Assembly (NCBI GenBank): GCA_016176605.1
Contig: JACOWW010000002.1
Location: 2,846-66,845, forward strand
Direction: 5' to 3'
Origin: Candidatus Saccharimonadota bacterium
Lineage (GTDB): Bacteria; Patescibacteriota; Saccharimonadia; Saccharimonadales; UBA10212
DNA length: 64,000 nucleotides
How positions within the stretch are numbered: the stretch's first letter is position 1; the number at the start of each line of letters is the position of its first letter. Made by a program: the position numbers and the translations under genes. Below, piece by piece: positions 14,019 to 23,244 of the stretch. The notes beneath the pieces are model-generated. The model saw only the letters and a program-made list of their open reading frames with translations. It did no database searches and had not been told where the DNA came from.

Positions 14019-15794
14019 ATGGCAAACGAACCCACAGCTAAGACCATCGAAATCGGCGAACAAATCACTGTCGGAACACTGGCCGAACTCCTGGAATTGC
14101 CAGTCTCTAAACTAATAGGGGAGCTTTTTAAAAACGGCGTTATGGCGACCGTTAACGAAAAAATTGACTTTGATACGGCCCAAATTATCGTTGGCGAAAT
14201 GGGGCTTGACGTTGAGCTTGCAAAAAAAGATCACGAGGTACCAGTCCCACGGCCAAAGCGTGAAGCCAGCAACAAGGCCCAGCCGCGCCCGCCTGTAGTT
14301 GCCGTTATGGGGCATGTTGACCACGGTAAAACCACCTTGCTTGATGCTATCCGTGAAGCGGAAACGGTCAAAGGCGAAGCCGGCGGCATCACTCAGCACC
14401 TAAGCGCTTACCAGGTTAAACACAACGGCAGATTACTAACGTTTATAGACACGCCCGGCCATGAGGCCTTCGCCGCCCTGCGTGAACACGGCGCCCGTCT
14501 GACTGATTTGGTTGTACTGGTAATTGCCGCCGATGAGGGGATCATGCCGCAAACTGTCGAAGCTATTCGCTTTGCGCGCAGCGCCGGTGTCAAAATTGTT
14601 GTGGCGGCTAACAAGATGGACAAGCCGAGCGCTGACATTAACCGCTTAAAACAGCAACTATCAGAAAATAAGCTGATGCCCGAAGACTATGGCGGCGAAA
14701 CTATCGTTTTACCGGTTTCGGCTAAAACCCGCGAAGGCCTGCCGCAGCTTCTGGATATGGTCGTTTTAGTAGCTGACGTGCAAGAGCTGAAAGCCGAGGC
14801 GACTGGCTCGGCGCAGGGCATAATTATTGAATCGCATATGGAAAAGGGCCGCGGCCGGGTGGCTATCGCGTTGGTAGAGCAGGGACAGCTGGAGCCTGGC
14901 GACTTTGTGGTAGCTGGCGGCACTTACGCTAAAATCCGAAATTTGGAATCAACTACCGGCGAGGCGCTCCAGTCTGCCGGACCATCGACCCCTGTAATCA
15001 TTACAGGGCTTAAGCAGTTGCCGGACTTTGGCGAAGAATTTTTTGTTGTAGCCACGGAAAAAGAGGCCAAAGCTCGGGCGGCCGCGGCCAGCGAAGCTAA
15101 AAGGGGCGGCGGCGCGACAGCGGCCACCACCAGTGGTGAGCTGCTGCGCATTATTAGCCGGGCCCGGGAACTTACGCATCTTAACATCATTGTCAAAGCC
15201 GATGTCCAGGGCTCGCTGACTTCTGTAGTCGACAGCCTAAAGGCCCTGGACACCGAGGAAGTAGCAGTTAAAGTTGTTGACTCCGGCGTCGGTGTAATTA
15301 CCGAAAACGACGTTCACACCGCCGCCACATCCGGTGCTATTATTTATGGTTTTCATACTAGCTTACCGCCGAGCTTAAAAAACCTGGCGCTGCGCGACCA
15401 CGTATCCATTAGAATCTTCAGCGTTATTTACGAGCTAATTGACGACGTTAAAAAAGAGCTGGAGACTTTACTGGTGCCGGAAGTGGTCGAAGAAGAACTG
15501 GGCCGATTGATTGTAAAAGGTATATTCAAAACTACTAAAACCGCAACTATCGCCGGCGGCGAGGTAACGAAGGGAAAACTGGCGATTCCAGCGCTGGCTC
15601 GCGTTTATCACAACAAGGAATTAATAGCCGACAATCTGGAAGTTACTAATCTCAAAAGCGGGCCGACCGACGTCAAAGAGGTCAACGAGGGTCAGCTGTG
15701 CGGCATAAGTCTTAAAACCGAGCAAAAGCTGGATCTCGCCGAAGGCGACCGAATTGAATTATTTACTCGCCAAACCAAATCCCGCACCCTATAA
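14019..15794 (+). CDS. infB: Translation initiation factor IF-2
   Basis: The product is 591 residues, a short IF-2 without the long N-terminal extension. A small IF2N-like domain (residues 15-65) is followed by the GTPase domain: G1 GHVDHGKT (98-105), G3 DTPGHEAF, G4 NKMD, then domains II, III and the C-terminal fMet-tRNA binding region. It delivers initiator tRNA to the 30S subunit. fmt and def occur 6 kb away, so formyl-methionine initiation is in use. The rbfA and nusA genes common in this operon elsewhere are not adjacent. An AT-rich terminator-like sequence follows the stop. Confidence 0.97.
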   Translation: MANEPTAKTIEIGEQITVGTLAELLELPVSKLIGELFKNGVMATVNEKIDFDTAQIIVGEMGLDVELAKKDHEVPVPRPKREASNKAQPRPPVVAVMGHVDHGKTTLLDAIREAETVKGEAGGITQHLSAYQVKHNGRLLTFIDTPGHEAFAALREHGARLTDLVVLVIAADEGIMPQTVEAIRFARSAGVKIVVAANKMDKPSADINRLKQQLSENKLMPEDYGGETIVLPVSAKTREGLPQLLDMVVLVADVQELKAEATGSAQGIIIESHMEKGRGRVAIALVEQGQLEPGDFVVAGGTYAKIRNLESTTGEALQSAGPSTPVIITGLKQLPDFGEEFFVVATEKEAKARAAAASEAKRGGGATAATTSGELLRIISRARELTHLNIIVKADVQGSLTSVVDSLKALDTEEVAVKVVDSGVGVITENDVHTAATSGAIIYGFHTSLPPSLKNLALRDHVSIRIFSVIYELIDDVKKELETLLVPEVVEEELGRLIVKGIFKTTKTATIAGGEVTKGKLAIPALARVYHNKELIADNLEVTNLKSGPTDVKEVNEGQLCGISLKTEQKLDLAEGDRIELFTRQTKSRTL

Positions 15795-15861
15795 AATCTA
15801 TAGTTTTATTTTTTTCATTGTTTGCTACAATTTAAGCAAAGCATAAACGAATAGGTGGGAA

Positions 15862-16203
15862 ATGGGCGACCAAAATTCAAATTCAAATGATACTCAAAGT
15901 CAGCCAACGGAAGACCGATCTGATCAACAGCCGCAGAACGATGCACAAGTTTCCGGTGCAGGCACAAAAATCCAGCAAGTTAAGCAGCGAGCCCTTCAGG
16001 AACTTGTTCCTGTAATTGACTCCTTAAATAGCGAACCGGAACGAAAATACGAAATTTTGATGACGGCTGCCCGCTCGGCTTCAAGCGACGAACTACTCGA
16101 AAAGGCTTTAGAAGTTGCTACAAAAATCGCAGAGCCTAATGCGAAAGCGGAAGCATTGGTTGATATATTGAACGAAGCCAGCTTCCAAGAAAGCAACTCT
16201 TAA
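15862..16203 (+). CDS. Hypothetical protein, 113 aa
   Basis: The N-terminal 35 residues are low complexity, rich in N, Q, S and D, and probably disordered. The rest forms three or four helices, two of them alike in style (ELVPVIDSLNSEPERKYEILMTAARSA; KIAEPNAKAEALVDILNEA), reminiscent of helical repeat proteins. An extended -10 TGCTACAAT lies at 15823-15831, so it probably has its own promoter. Its stop lies 3 nt from the stop of the convergent glycosyltransferase gene. Function unknown. Confidence 0.55.
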   Translation: MGDQNSNSNDTQSQPTEDRSDQQPQNDAQVSGAGTKIQQVKQRALQELVPVIDSLNSEPERKYEILMTAARSASSDELLEKALEVATKIAEPNAKAEALVDILNEASFQESNS

Positions 16204-16206
16204 GAA

Positions 16207-19200
16207 TTAGTGTGCGGCTTGCCACCGCCTTAGGTTGGCTACCATTCTAGACGCATCCGTAATTGTGAATTTACCATCAGGATGCCAGTTGACCTTTACG
16301 CCGATGATTGTGAGCATTCGATTCAGATTACGCATTACTTCAGAGTTTAGAAGATTTAGTCGGCCATGTTTGTACGAGGTCGCTCTCTCGGTAGTCAGTG
16401 AACTTCTGTACATATCCAATGTCTGATTAAGCATTGTCTCGGTATTATCTACTACTCTATCAACAGCCGCTTGATCGCTAAAGTCAAGATCTCTTAAATT
16501 AAAATCTTTTGTTCTAAGGTCATCATATGCACTGAAGACTTCATCCCATTGGGCTGCCGGAGCGCCTCCGTCTTTGAATAATTTTTCTAGTGCTCGGCGG
16601 GCGGATGTATTTATTTCACTGCTTCTGCCTAAGAAAGCAATAGGCCTGCGCGTCTGCGCACCGGCCCGAACAGATTTAATCATTCTGCCTAGTTCTACAT
16701 CTTCGCCCAATGAAGTGCCGGAACGATAGCCTCCAACCGCGGTGTAAATTCCTGGCCGGAAAACAAAATTTGCACCTGAAGAGCCTATTTCGTTACGTTT
16801 CTTACGAAGGTATATTTCTATCATTTGCATCAAACGGGTGGCTGCTAACGTTTCAGGGTGAGCTTTATAAGCATCATAGCCCCAATCAATAAAACCTAAG
16901 AAACCATCAACTTCTGGCTGAGTGGTGGCCCTTTCTACGATAGTTTTAAGATAGTTCGGATCAATCCATTGAGAATCGGCATCGTTAGACACTAAAAGCA
17001 CATCATTCAAATCAACACCGCGTTCCATTAAGTCTGTAATGATGGTGTCTGTTACAGCTTTACGCACCCAACCAATGTTAGCTTCTTTGGATTGAAGTTC
17101 TTTATGCATCAGGCGGACTTTGATGTTTGGATTATCATTTTGGAATCGTCTAATTTCCCTAATAGTCTTATCCGGTTTTGAACCGGCGGGATTATTAGCA
17201 AAGACAACTATTTCGAAATCATCTTCAGGTACCCCTTGCTGTTTTGCATACTGTTCCAAGGTGCGATATATATTGTTACCTTCCTGATGGGCGGCTGCTG
17301 GAACCATAATCACTATTTTAGGTTTGTCTACTTTGGGCTGTTTTTCAAGCTGTGATTTAAGACCACCTAAAGTTTTCTTGTAACTTGGTCTTAATGAACG
17401 TAAGTATCTTGTTGTGGATTTGTTGGCGTCAATCTTTGCGTCAGGATTGGCCTCTAACTCTGGTGCAAAGGGTGCTACTCCTCGGCGCCCTCGGCCTTCA
17501 CTGCTGCCTCCAAGATAAGACTCACCACCACGGTAATACCCGTAACCAGGGCCTTCGGGGCGTGTGAGCTCTTCTAGGCCTCGCCGGGCATATATAGGTA
17601 AGACCGGCGGTATCTCAACTGGCAGGTCTTCTGAGGGCGCTTCTAGAACTGTTAGGAAGTGTGTGTGTTGCTCAGTTACCGTTCTCTGAACAGTGTCAGT
17701 AATCGAACCGACCTTGTTTTCGCCGACAACTGTAGCCAGCATCCGGGCCGATACGCCGCCGTCCTGTGTCTGGCCGGTAACTTGTACGGCCTCAGCGAAT
17801 GCTCCTTTAAAGTGGGCATGGCCATCAACCGCTTCAAACAGATTTTTACCGGCGAAGCTGTCGGCATCAATTATAGCGTTACCGTTACCGTCAACCGGTA
17901 TCATTTCTACCCACTGCTGGGTCCCGCGGGTCATGGACAGGGCAACATACATTTTGCCTTCCTGAATAAGCTGTGGTGCATTAGCCGCCTCGGCGCCGTG
18001 GAACGACCAATCTGGGCGCATATTAGCGATGTTAAAGACATAATTGCCGTTTTTATCTATTCCTGTACCACTTTCGCCGCCCCAGTACTGCCTCAATTCA
18101 TTTAGATCGAAATTGGGTGCCGGTGTGTTGTTGTCGTACCACAGCTCCCTATGGATACGGATAAACTCACGCGGGTGCTTTTCAATGAACTCTTGGGGAC
18201 TGCGAGTAACTGATTGAGCAACGGTGTCGGGATCGTTATATGTCAGGGTGTCTTGATGCAGGTTCCAGCCTTTTTCAGTTAGATCGTGTCTAACCCATTT
18301 AGCCAGATTACCCTGTGTATCCCACTCCAAACCTCTGTCAAGGACTGGTTTACTATCGGAGTCGATGATATCCCAGCCGAACTGTTCTCCCGGCCGGGCA
18401 TGGATCAATTGGTAGCCTTCGGGTAAATCTACACCCACCTTATGAGTCTGGTCTGTCAGATATTCTGGGCCTTCAAAAAAATCACGGTGTAGTTCCGAGC
18501 CGTCAGAAGCCTTGCTGCCACCGAATAGCCAGCCGGCCAACAAACTGCGCCGGTCGCCACCGTCGCCTTCAAACACTCCACGCAAGCCGCTGTCGGTCAG
18601 TGCGTGAATTTCCTGGGCGGCAAGACCAAGTGTTTCGCCGGCAATAAAGGCTATGCCGGCCATCTTCATCGTTCGGCACCAACGCAGCCGTCTGAAGGCT
18701 CGGTCTTTTTGGTCTATGTCGGCTTCAAAGTATTCATTAATGGCATCAAAGTTAGCCCCGACCAGTTCATCAAGGTTCCGGGAGGGGAAGGTACCTTCCG
18801 CGCTATCATCAATGGCTTGCTGCAGCGTTTCTGAAGCCTGAGCCAGTAGGATGTCGAGGTTAAGCCGCTCACTTTCAACAGCTATTTTGGCGGAATATTC
18901 AATTAAGTCTATGTCTCTTTCATCGGACATGGCAATCCGGGCCCGGGCGTTACTGACATGGGCCAGCAAGACCCGTACGCTATCAGGGCTTGTCGGATCC
19001 AGGCCGTCCAATGCCTCTTGAATATTATTAGTCAGTTCTTCGGCTGAAACTGTTTCGTATCTGGTAGCCTCAAACTGCTCGCGACGAACAGCTTCTTCTT
19101 CCGGCATCTGCTGACCTTCGGCTCGCTGACGCAGATGTGTCCGTCGCTCCTGACCAACCCGCAAATGTTCGCGGGCACCAGCTATGACACCAGCGCCAAC

Positions 19201-20064
19201 ACCCAGTCCAACCACGGCTCCGGTAGCCGTAATAGCTTTCTTAGTAGTAAATTTGGCCAAGCCCATGGCAATACCAACAGCTGCTCCAATAACAGCTTCG
19301 TTGGCAAAAGTCATGTGGTGTTCATGCATCCAGTTAAGTATCCTATCCGTAGCTTCCATCCTAACCTCTGTGCGCACGCCCATTCGAGCTTCGCCGATAC
19401 GGCCGGCAATGGCTTCGTCCAGGCGATCTAGACCTTCCTGGTGCCCGTGCGCTAAGCGGACATTTTCAGCTACTTCTAAAATATTGTCGGCATACATCAA
19501 GCCGCGGTTCCGATCTTGGTCGTGCACGCGGGCACCATATTCGCTTAAGATACGCGTCCGTTCTTCCACCAGCGCGTCGTGGTCTATGGCACCCCTGGCA
19601 TACTCACCAATCAGCTGCCTGACTTGATCCATTAACGCTCGGCCATGTTCGGTACTCTCCAGATCTTCATTCCTTTCACCCTCGTGTAAGTTGTCCGAGG
19701 CCAAACGTTCCACCACGGCACCAGTTTCACGGTCATGGTCCGCCTGGCTCCCTTCATCAAGAGCGTAGATATTCCCAGTTTCTATAATCTCACCACGGCC
19801 ATGCCGAATCTGTCTCTGGCGGTAAAAATCACGGGCGATGTTGCCGTACCAGATCCGCCTTAGAAAAGCTCGAGAACGTCCTAGTCGTTGGCCTTCTTGA
19901 ACCTGTGTTTGCTGGTTTATCAACTCTTCAGCGCTGTCTACGGCGTTAGAAGCAACAGCGTGAGATACGTCGGCAATCTGAACCTGGAACCGCGGATCGT
20001 CTTCCTGGGTTTCTTCAGCTGGTGTTTGTGCCGGTTGTGAGGATGAGGAAAGTGTTTCAGGCAT
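16207..20064 (-). CDS. Giant membrane protein with C-terminal GT2 glycosyltransferase domain
   Basis: In this 1285-residue protein the C-terminal third (about 912-1160) is a GT-A fold glycosyltransferase: KIVIMVPAAAHQEGN opens the fold, NDADSQW (about 1025-1031) is the DxD-type metal and sugar-nucleotide site, and SSGANFVFRP and SLGEDVELG match the acceptor and ED motifs of GT2 enzymes. The N-terminal 900 residues are unrelated to known GT2 regions as far as I can tell: charged helical segments, a Gly/Ala-rich hydrophobic region at about 253-293, another at about 465-488, and a beta-rich part before the catalytic domain. It may build a cell-surface polysaccharide. A DUF5663-like gene precedes it by 9 nt and is probably cotranscribed. 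Confidence 0.75.
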   Translation of the reverse strand: MPETLSSSSQPAQTPAEETQEDDPRFQVQIADVSHAVASNAVDSAEELINQQTQVQEGQRLGRSRAFLRRIWYGNIARDFYRQRQIRHGRGEIIETGNIYALDEGSQADHDRETGAVVERLASDNLHEGERNEDLESTEHGRALMDQVRQLIGEYARGAIDHDALVEERTRILSEYGARVHDQDRNRGLMYADNILEVAENVRLAHGHQEGLDRLDEAIAGRIGEARMGVRTEVRMEATDRILNWMHEHHMTFANEAVIGAAVGIAMGLAKFTTKKAITATGAVVGLGVGAGVIAGAREHLRVGQERRTHLRQRAEGQQMPEEEAVRREQFEATRYETVSAEELTNNIQEALDGLDPTSPDSVRVLLAHVSNARARIAMSDERDIDLIEYSAKIAVESERLNLDILLAQASETLQQAIDDSAEGTFPSRNLDELVGANFDAINEYFEADIDQKDRAFRRLRWCRTMKMAGIAFIAGETLGLAAQEIHALTDSGLRGVFEGDGGDRRSLLAGWLFGGSKASDGSELHRDFFEGPEYLTDQTHKVGVDLPEGYQLIHARPGEQFGWDIIDSDSKPVLDRGLEWDTQGNLAKWVRHDLTEKGWNLHQDTLTYNDPDTVAQSVTRSPQEFIEKHPREFIRIHRELWYDNNTPAPNFDLNELRQYWGGESGTGIDKNGNYVFNIANMRPDWSFHGAEAANAPQLIQEGKMYVALSMTRGTQQWVEMIPVDGNGNAIIDADSFAGKNLFEAVDGHAHFKGAFAEAVQVTGQTQDGGVSARMLATVVGENKVGSITDTVQRTVTEQHTHFLTVLEAPSEDLPVEIPPVLPIYARRGLEELTRPEGPGYGYYRGGESYLGGSSEGRGRRGVAPFAPELEANPDAKIDANKSTTRYLRSLRPSYKKTLGGLKSQLEKQPKVDKPKIVIMVPAAAHQEGNNIYRTLEQYAKQQGVPEDDFEIVVFANNPAGSKPDKTIREIRRFQNDNPNIKVRLMHKELQSKEANIGWVRKAVTDTIITDLMERGVDLNDVLLVSNDADSQWIDPNYLKTIVERATTQPEVDGFLGFIDWGYDAYKAHPETLAATRLMQMIEIYLRKKRNEIGSSGANFVFRPGIYTAVGGYRSGTSLGEDVELGRMIKSVRAGAQTRRPIAFLGRSSEINTSARRALEKLFKDGGAPAAQWDEVFSAYDDLRTKDFNLRDLDFSDQAAVDRVVDNTETMLNQTLDMYRSSLTTERATSYKHGRLNLLNSEVMRNLNRMLTIIGVKVNWHPDGKFTITDASRMVANLRRWQAAH

Positions 20065-20073
20065 ATCGTGCCT

Positions 20074-20376
20074 TTATTGCACTGGGGCGGTCCCTAAATA
20101 CAGCTGCCTAAATTCAGCTAAGGCCAAAGCAACAACTCTCTCTTTATTAGGTACGTTAGTATTAATAAAATCTTGCACAGCTTGCTCATTGGGGGAGGAA
20201 GCAGTTAGTTTTTCTAGTTGGTCAAACTGCTCGTCGCTTAATGAGTCAATTAGTCTTTTATTGACAATCTTTTCCGCCCTCTCAGATAAATCTTTAACCA
20301 GCCGGTCATAAACTGCCGGATCTAAATTAACAGGCAAGCCCTTCTCCTTAAGTAGATCTTTTACAAATTGTTCCAT
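20074..20376 (-). CDS. DUF5663-like protein, paralogue 1
   Basis: This 100-residue all-helical protein has MEQFVKDLLKEKGLPVNLDPAVYDRLVKDLSERAEKIVNKRLIDSLSDEQFDQLEKL, then a segment ending PNKERVVALALAEF. It matches the layout of the gene at 21230 (LLxxLGL, helix with R or K, L(S/T)DxQ(F/L)D(Q/E)xE, (F/V)PN). I place both in the DUF5663 family from memory. Function unknown. It heads the operon with the giant glycosyltransferase, and a hairpin lies in its leader. Confidence 0.7.
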   Translation of the reverse strand: MEQFVKDLLKEKGLPVNLDPAVYDRLVKDLSERAEKIVNKRLIDSLSDEQFDQLEKLTASSPNEQAVQDFINTNVPNKERVVALALAEFRQLYLGTAPVQ

Positions 20377-20399
20377 AGTGTTTTTCTTTTTTAACTTTT

Positions 20400-20433
20400 C
20401 TAGTGTAAATTGTAGTCCGAACTACCACACTAG
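20400..20433 (-). promoter_or_regulatory. Leader hairpin of the DUF5663/glycosyltransferase operon
   Basis: CTAGTGT/ACACTAG and an inner GTAGT/ACTAC with a CCGA loop form a stable hairpin 24 nt upstream of the start codon. Confidence 0.5.
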
Positions 20434-20490
20434 GCAAGCACCTTTATATATAACACCTGTGTATAAAGTATGACTATTACCCTCTAATCC

Positions 20491-20562
20491 TTGTTATATG
20501 TCAATAAAAGTGCTATAATTTCTTTAACTCTGGAGACAAGGTGGGCTCTGGATGTTCAGAGC
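20491..20562 (+). promoter_or_regulatory. Cassette A promoter and 5'UTR hairpin
   Basis: TTGTTA (20491-20496), a 17-bp spacer and TATAAT (20514-20519) are followed in the leader by a perfect hairpin GCTCTG-GATGTT-CAGAGC (20545-20562). A GAAAGG Shine-Dalgarno precedes the ATG at 20602. Confidence 0.7.
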
Positions 20563-20601
20563 GCTCATCTTTTCTTCACCCTACGACGAAAGGTATAGAC
20601 C

Positions 20602-21117
20602 ATGACCAGGCATTTGGTCTGGGCGGTCGCCGTACTGGTGACCGCAGTGCTGGTGGGTGCCGGCGTTTCGAGCGCCAAGCCCCCGAAGTACCCGGATAAG
20701 ACGACCACGATCGTGCAGATCGCGGTCCAGGAGACGGTGACGGATGGCGGCACCCTGAAGATCGGGGGTCGTATCCTGAACCAGGCGAATCACCGCGTTC
20801 GCGGCCTGACGCTCGTGCTTGTCTGGGCGTGGGATAACGCGAGTCCCAGCCCGAGTAACGAGCTTGAGGTCACCGCTGTCCGGGGGCTGCGGTACGTCGA
20901 TGGGAGCCACAGGCTCCTACGGGTGCCGACGGTAAATGCCAAGAAGGTGCGTCGCTTCGTGCTGACGGTGACGGCGCCGGATCGCGGGAGCACGGCCCAC
21001 GGGTCGCGTAACCCCCTCCACCTCGTCGTCTGGGCCGTCGTCATCCGTGTCAACCCGGGCGACGGAACCTGGAAGAAGCGGAGCCGCCCCAGCACCGCTG
21101 ACTACGTCGAAAGCTAG
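20602..21117 (+). CDS. Cassette A: GC-rich secreted protein with Ig-like (DUF11-type) domain
   Basis: The 171-residue product has a signal peptide (residues 1-25, ending VSSAKPP) and one beta-sandwich-like domain with the pattern GGTLKIGGRILNQANHRVRGLTLVLVW, as in DUF11/CARDB-like adhesion or structural domains. The gene is strikingly GC-rich, with most codons ending in G or C, unlike genes on both sides. It has its own promoter, leader hairpin and two hairpins after the stop. It separates two DUF5663-like genes. It looks like a single-gene insertion from a high-GC source, possibly an actinobacterial host; that origin is inference. Confidence 0.75.
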   Translation: MTRHLVWAVAVLVTAVLVGAGVSSAKPPKYPDKTTTIVQIAVQETVTDGGTLKIGGRILNQANHRVRGLTLVLVWAWDNASPSPSNELEVTAVRGLRYVDGSHRLLRVPTVNAKKVRRFVLTVTAPDRGSTAHGSRNPLHLVVWAVVIRVNPGDGTWKKRSRPSTADYVES

Positions 21118-21121
21118 GGGA

Positions 21122-21167
21122 GCCGACCATGTCGGCACAGTCGGGCGACGCTTACGCGCCGCCCGAC
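21122..21167 (+). terminator. Cassette A 3' double hairpin
   Basis: GCCGAC-CAT-GTCGGC (21122-21136) is followed by GTCGGGCG...CGCCCGAC (21140-21167). Both stems are perfect and GC-rich; there is no long T run. Confidence 0.65.
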
Positions 21168-21229
21168 AATTCCAAGTTATTTGGAGGGTTATTTATAAGA
21201 CGGTTGTGATGTAGGATATAATACATATA

Positions 21230-21583
21230 ATGTTTCAACTTGACGATAATTTGTTACAGCAACTCGGCCTGGGCAGTTTACCGCCGGCCGAAAAGAATAA
21301 GATGCTGGCTCATATCTATGAAACCCTGGAACTCAGGGTCGGCATGAAGTTGGCCGAGCAAATGACTGACGCCCAACTGGACGAATTTGAGAAATTTATA
21401 GATAACAATGACGAAGCCGGCGCCCTTAAATGGCTGGAGACTAACTTCCCCAATTACAAACAAGTCGTAGCTGACGAATTAGAGAAATTGAAGATCGAAA
21501 TTAAGCAACAGGCCCCGTCGATAATCGAAGCCACCATGAAAGAGCTGGACGGCCAGCAGCCGCCTCAGGCTGCTGCAGCCTAA
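21230..21583 (+). CDS. DUF5663-like protein, paralogue 2
   Basis: In this 117-residue helical protein NLLQQLGLGSLPPAEKNKMLAHIYETLELRVGMKLAEQMTDAQLDEFEKF is followed by WLETNFPNYKQVV, a pattern I associate with DUF5663. It shares layout with the gene at 20074, suggesting an ancestral duplication now separated by cassette A. TATAAT at 21217-21222 lies only 8 nt before the ATG and no Shine-Dalgarno is seen, so the mRNA may be leaderless. Function unknown. Confidence 0.75.
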   Translation: MFQLDDNLLQQLGLGSLPPAEKNKMLAHIYETLELRVGMKLAEQMTDAQLDEFEKFIDNNDEAGALKWLETNFPNYKQVVADELEKLKIEIKQQAPSIIEATMKELDGQQPPQAAAA

Positions 21584-21697
21584 TTTTCAATTATCAATTT
21601 TGCAATTTACAATCATTTTTCAATAATTTAATTTTCAAATGTTTGGCTATTGTTTCATTGTGTCTTGAATGAAAATTGGAAATAGTAGTTTTGTAAA
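21584..21697. repeat. Word-like intergenic repeat (CAATTTTCAA type)
   Basis: The left part has variants of AATTTTCAATTATCAA and GCAATTTACAA; the right part has TGAAAATTGGAAA and TTTTGTAAATT, roughly complementary. It separates convergent genes and may terminate both. Confidence 0.6.
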
Positions 21698-22597
21698 TTA
21701 CTTCTTGTATCCATGCAAAAAGTCTTTGCCGCTCATGGTCCGGCCGCTCGGGGCTTTTAACTGCAGTATTTCCAGCCAGCCCTGCCTACCGGCAGGCAGG
21801 CGGGCTCCGCACTGCATGACTAAATCGCCGTCGTTTTGGCCACTGGCCACGCGAGCTTTTGTAATAATTACATCATAGCCAAAAATCTTGGCCTGGCTTT
21901 TTGGCCAGCCGGCATAAGCTCTGACTTCACGCTCCAATACCTTGACTGGCTTTTTGAAATCAATCACTCCATCTTCTTTAACAAGTTTCCTTGAGTAGGA
22001 CACCTCATGTTTAGTAACTGTTTGTGGAAATGGTTGTAGCTGTCCGTTAAAGTACTTTGGCAAGGTGCTGACTAATAAAACGTGGCTAAGCTTGATTAAT
22101 ACGTCCGTTAACCTGGGCGTTGTAATGCCAGCCGGCATGTCGCAGCGAGCGTAAGCGAGTAACGGACCCTCATCCATCTTTTCGACCAGCAGCATCAGGC
22201 TGACCCCAGTTTGTTTTTGCCCAGATAAAACAGCGAAAGTAATCGGGTCAGCACCACGCCACTCCGGCAATATCGAAAAATGGCTATTGATGATGCCCAG
22301 AGGAAAACTATCGATAACTTTTTGCGAGATGATAATCCCAAAATCTATCAGGATCGCCGCTTTAGACTCGAATTTACGGCTATCAAAAAGCTCATCTAGC
22401 CCTGTCTTATTAGCGGCGGTGTAAACTGGCAATTTGAGCTGCTGAGCGAGCTCTAAAACCGGCACAGGGCCGCGGTGACGCGGCGGCCGCGGTTTAGTAA
22501 TTACGGCCTCAAAACTGAAGTCCGGCGTCAGCCGGCGCAGGCTGGCAGCGGCAACGGGGCCGCTACCGAAAAAGATCAGCTTTTTTGACTGCTTCAT
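21698..22597 (-). CDS. fmt: Methionyl-tRNA formyltransferase
   Basis: This 299-residue enzyme transfers a formyl group from 10-formyl-THF to Met-tRNAi. The motif INSHFSILPEWRGADP contains the catalytic N, H and the SLLPxxRG signature; the start FFGSGPVAAASLRRL is the Rossmann strand. Near the C-terminus RLPAGRQGW interrupts the C-terminal barrel and is encoded by a palindrome (CCTGCC-TACC-GGCAGG, about 21781-21796); this is a known in-frame repeat insertion type in CPR genomes. The gene overlaps def by 35 nt and follows it in one operon. Confidence 0.95.
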   Translation of the reverse strand: MKQSKKLIFFGSGPVAAASLRRLTPDFSFEAVITKPRPPRHRGPVPVLELAQQLKLPVYTAANKTGLDELFDSRKFESKAAILIDFGIIISQKVIDSFPLGIINSHFSILPEWRGADPITFAVLSGQKQTGVSLMLLVEKMDEGPLLAYARCDMPAGITTPRLTDVLIKLSHVLLVSTLPKYFNGQLQPFPQTVTKHEVSYSRKLVKEDGVIDFKKPVKVLEREVRAYAGWPKSQAKIFGYDVIITKARVASGQNDGDLVMQCGARLPAGRQGWLEILQLKAPSGRTMSGKDFLHGYKK

Positions 22598-23135
22598 AGT
22601 CCATAGATATTAGTTTTCCATCCTCAGCCAGCTTGTAAAAGGCATCGGGCTGACCTTTAATATAGTCGACAAACAGCCTACCATTTAAGTGGTCAACTTC
22701 ATGCTGGATAACACGGGCCAAAAACCCCTCGGCCCGCACGCGCACAGATTGCCCGCTTTCGTTAAGCGCTTTCATTCGGACTTTGCTGAAGCGAGGAACC
22801 TTCCCATAGATGTCTTTGACGCTTAAACAACCTTCAAAATCTTCCGAAGCATCACCGTCGGCTTTTATAATTTGAGGATTGATAAAGACGCTAAAAGTCT
22901 TGTCTTTTTTGTTGTCAAAATTATTACGGATAGCGATAATTTTGTAAGGCTGGTTAATTTGGATAGCGGCTAGAGCCACACCGACTTCGTGAGGACGATT
23001 AGCTTCCCAGTCCAGCGTCGCGGCTTTCATGTCTGCGATGATTTTGCGGACTTCATCAGTAATGGTGCTAACCTTGCGCGACTTTTCGCGCAGATACGGA
23101 TGAGGCAAAGTAATAATTAAATCCTTGCTTGACAT
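22563..23135 (-). CDS. def: Peptide deformylase
   Basis: The ATG at 23135 (MSSKDLIITLP) is preferred over one six codons upstream. All three metal-site motifs are present: GVALAAIQI (motif 1, with A replacing the usual G at one position), EGCLSV (motif 2) and QHEVDHLNG (motif 3, HExxH). It removes the formyl group from nascent proteins. It forms an operon with fmt, its functional partner; map is 4 kb away. Confidence 0.95.
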   Translation of the reverse strand: MSSKDLIITLPHPYLREKSRKVSTITDEVRKIIADMKAATLDWEANRPHEVGVALAAIQINQPYKIIAIRNNFDNKKDKTFSVFINPQIIKADGDASEDFEGCLSVKDIYGKVPRFSKVRMKALNESGQSVRVRAEGFLARVIQHEVDHLNGRLFVDYIKGQPDAFYKLAEDGKLISMDYEAVKKADLFR

Positions 23136-23154
23136 CCTAGATAGTATAAACAAG

Positions 23155-23244
23155 CAAGGAGCAACTAGAAACTGGGAAATAGAAAATAGTACCGACAGGA
23201 CTTTTTACTAATTCCTAATTGCTGTTTACTGTTTGCTAATTTGC
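23155..23244. repeat. Word-like intergenic repeat (TTCCTAATT / AACTAGAAA type)
   Basis: Variants of GCAACTAGAAACTGGGAAATAG are followed by ACTAATTCCTAATTGCTGTTTACTG; the halves are roughly complementary. It lies between def and priA. Confidence 0.55.
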
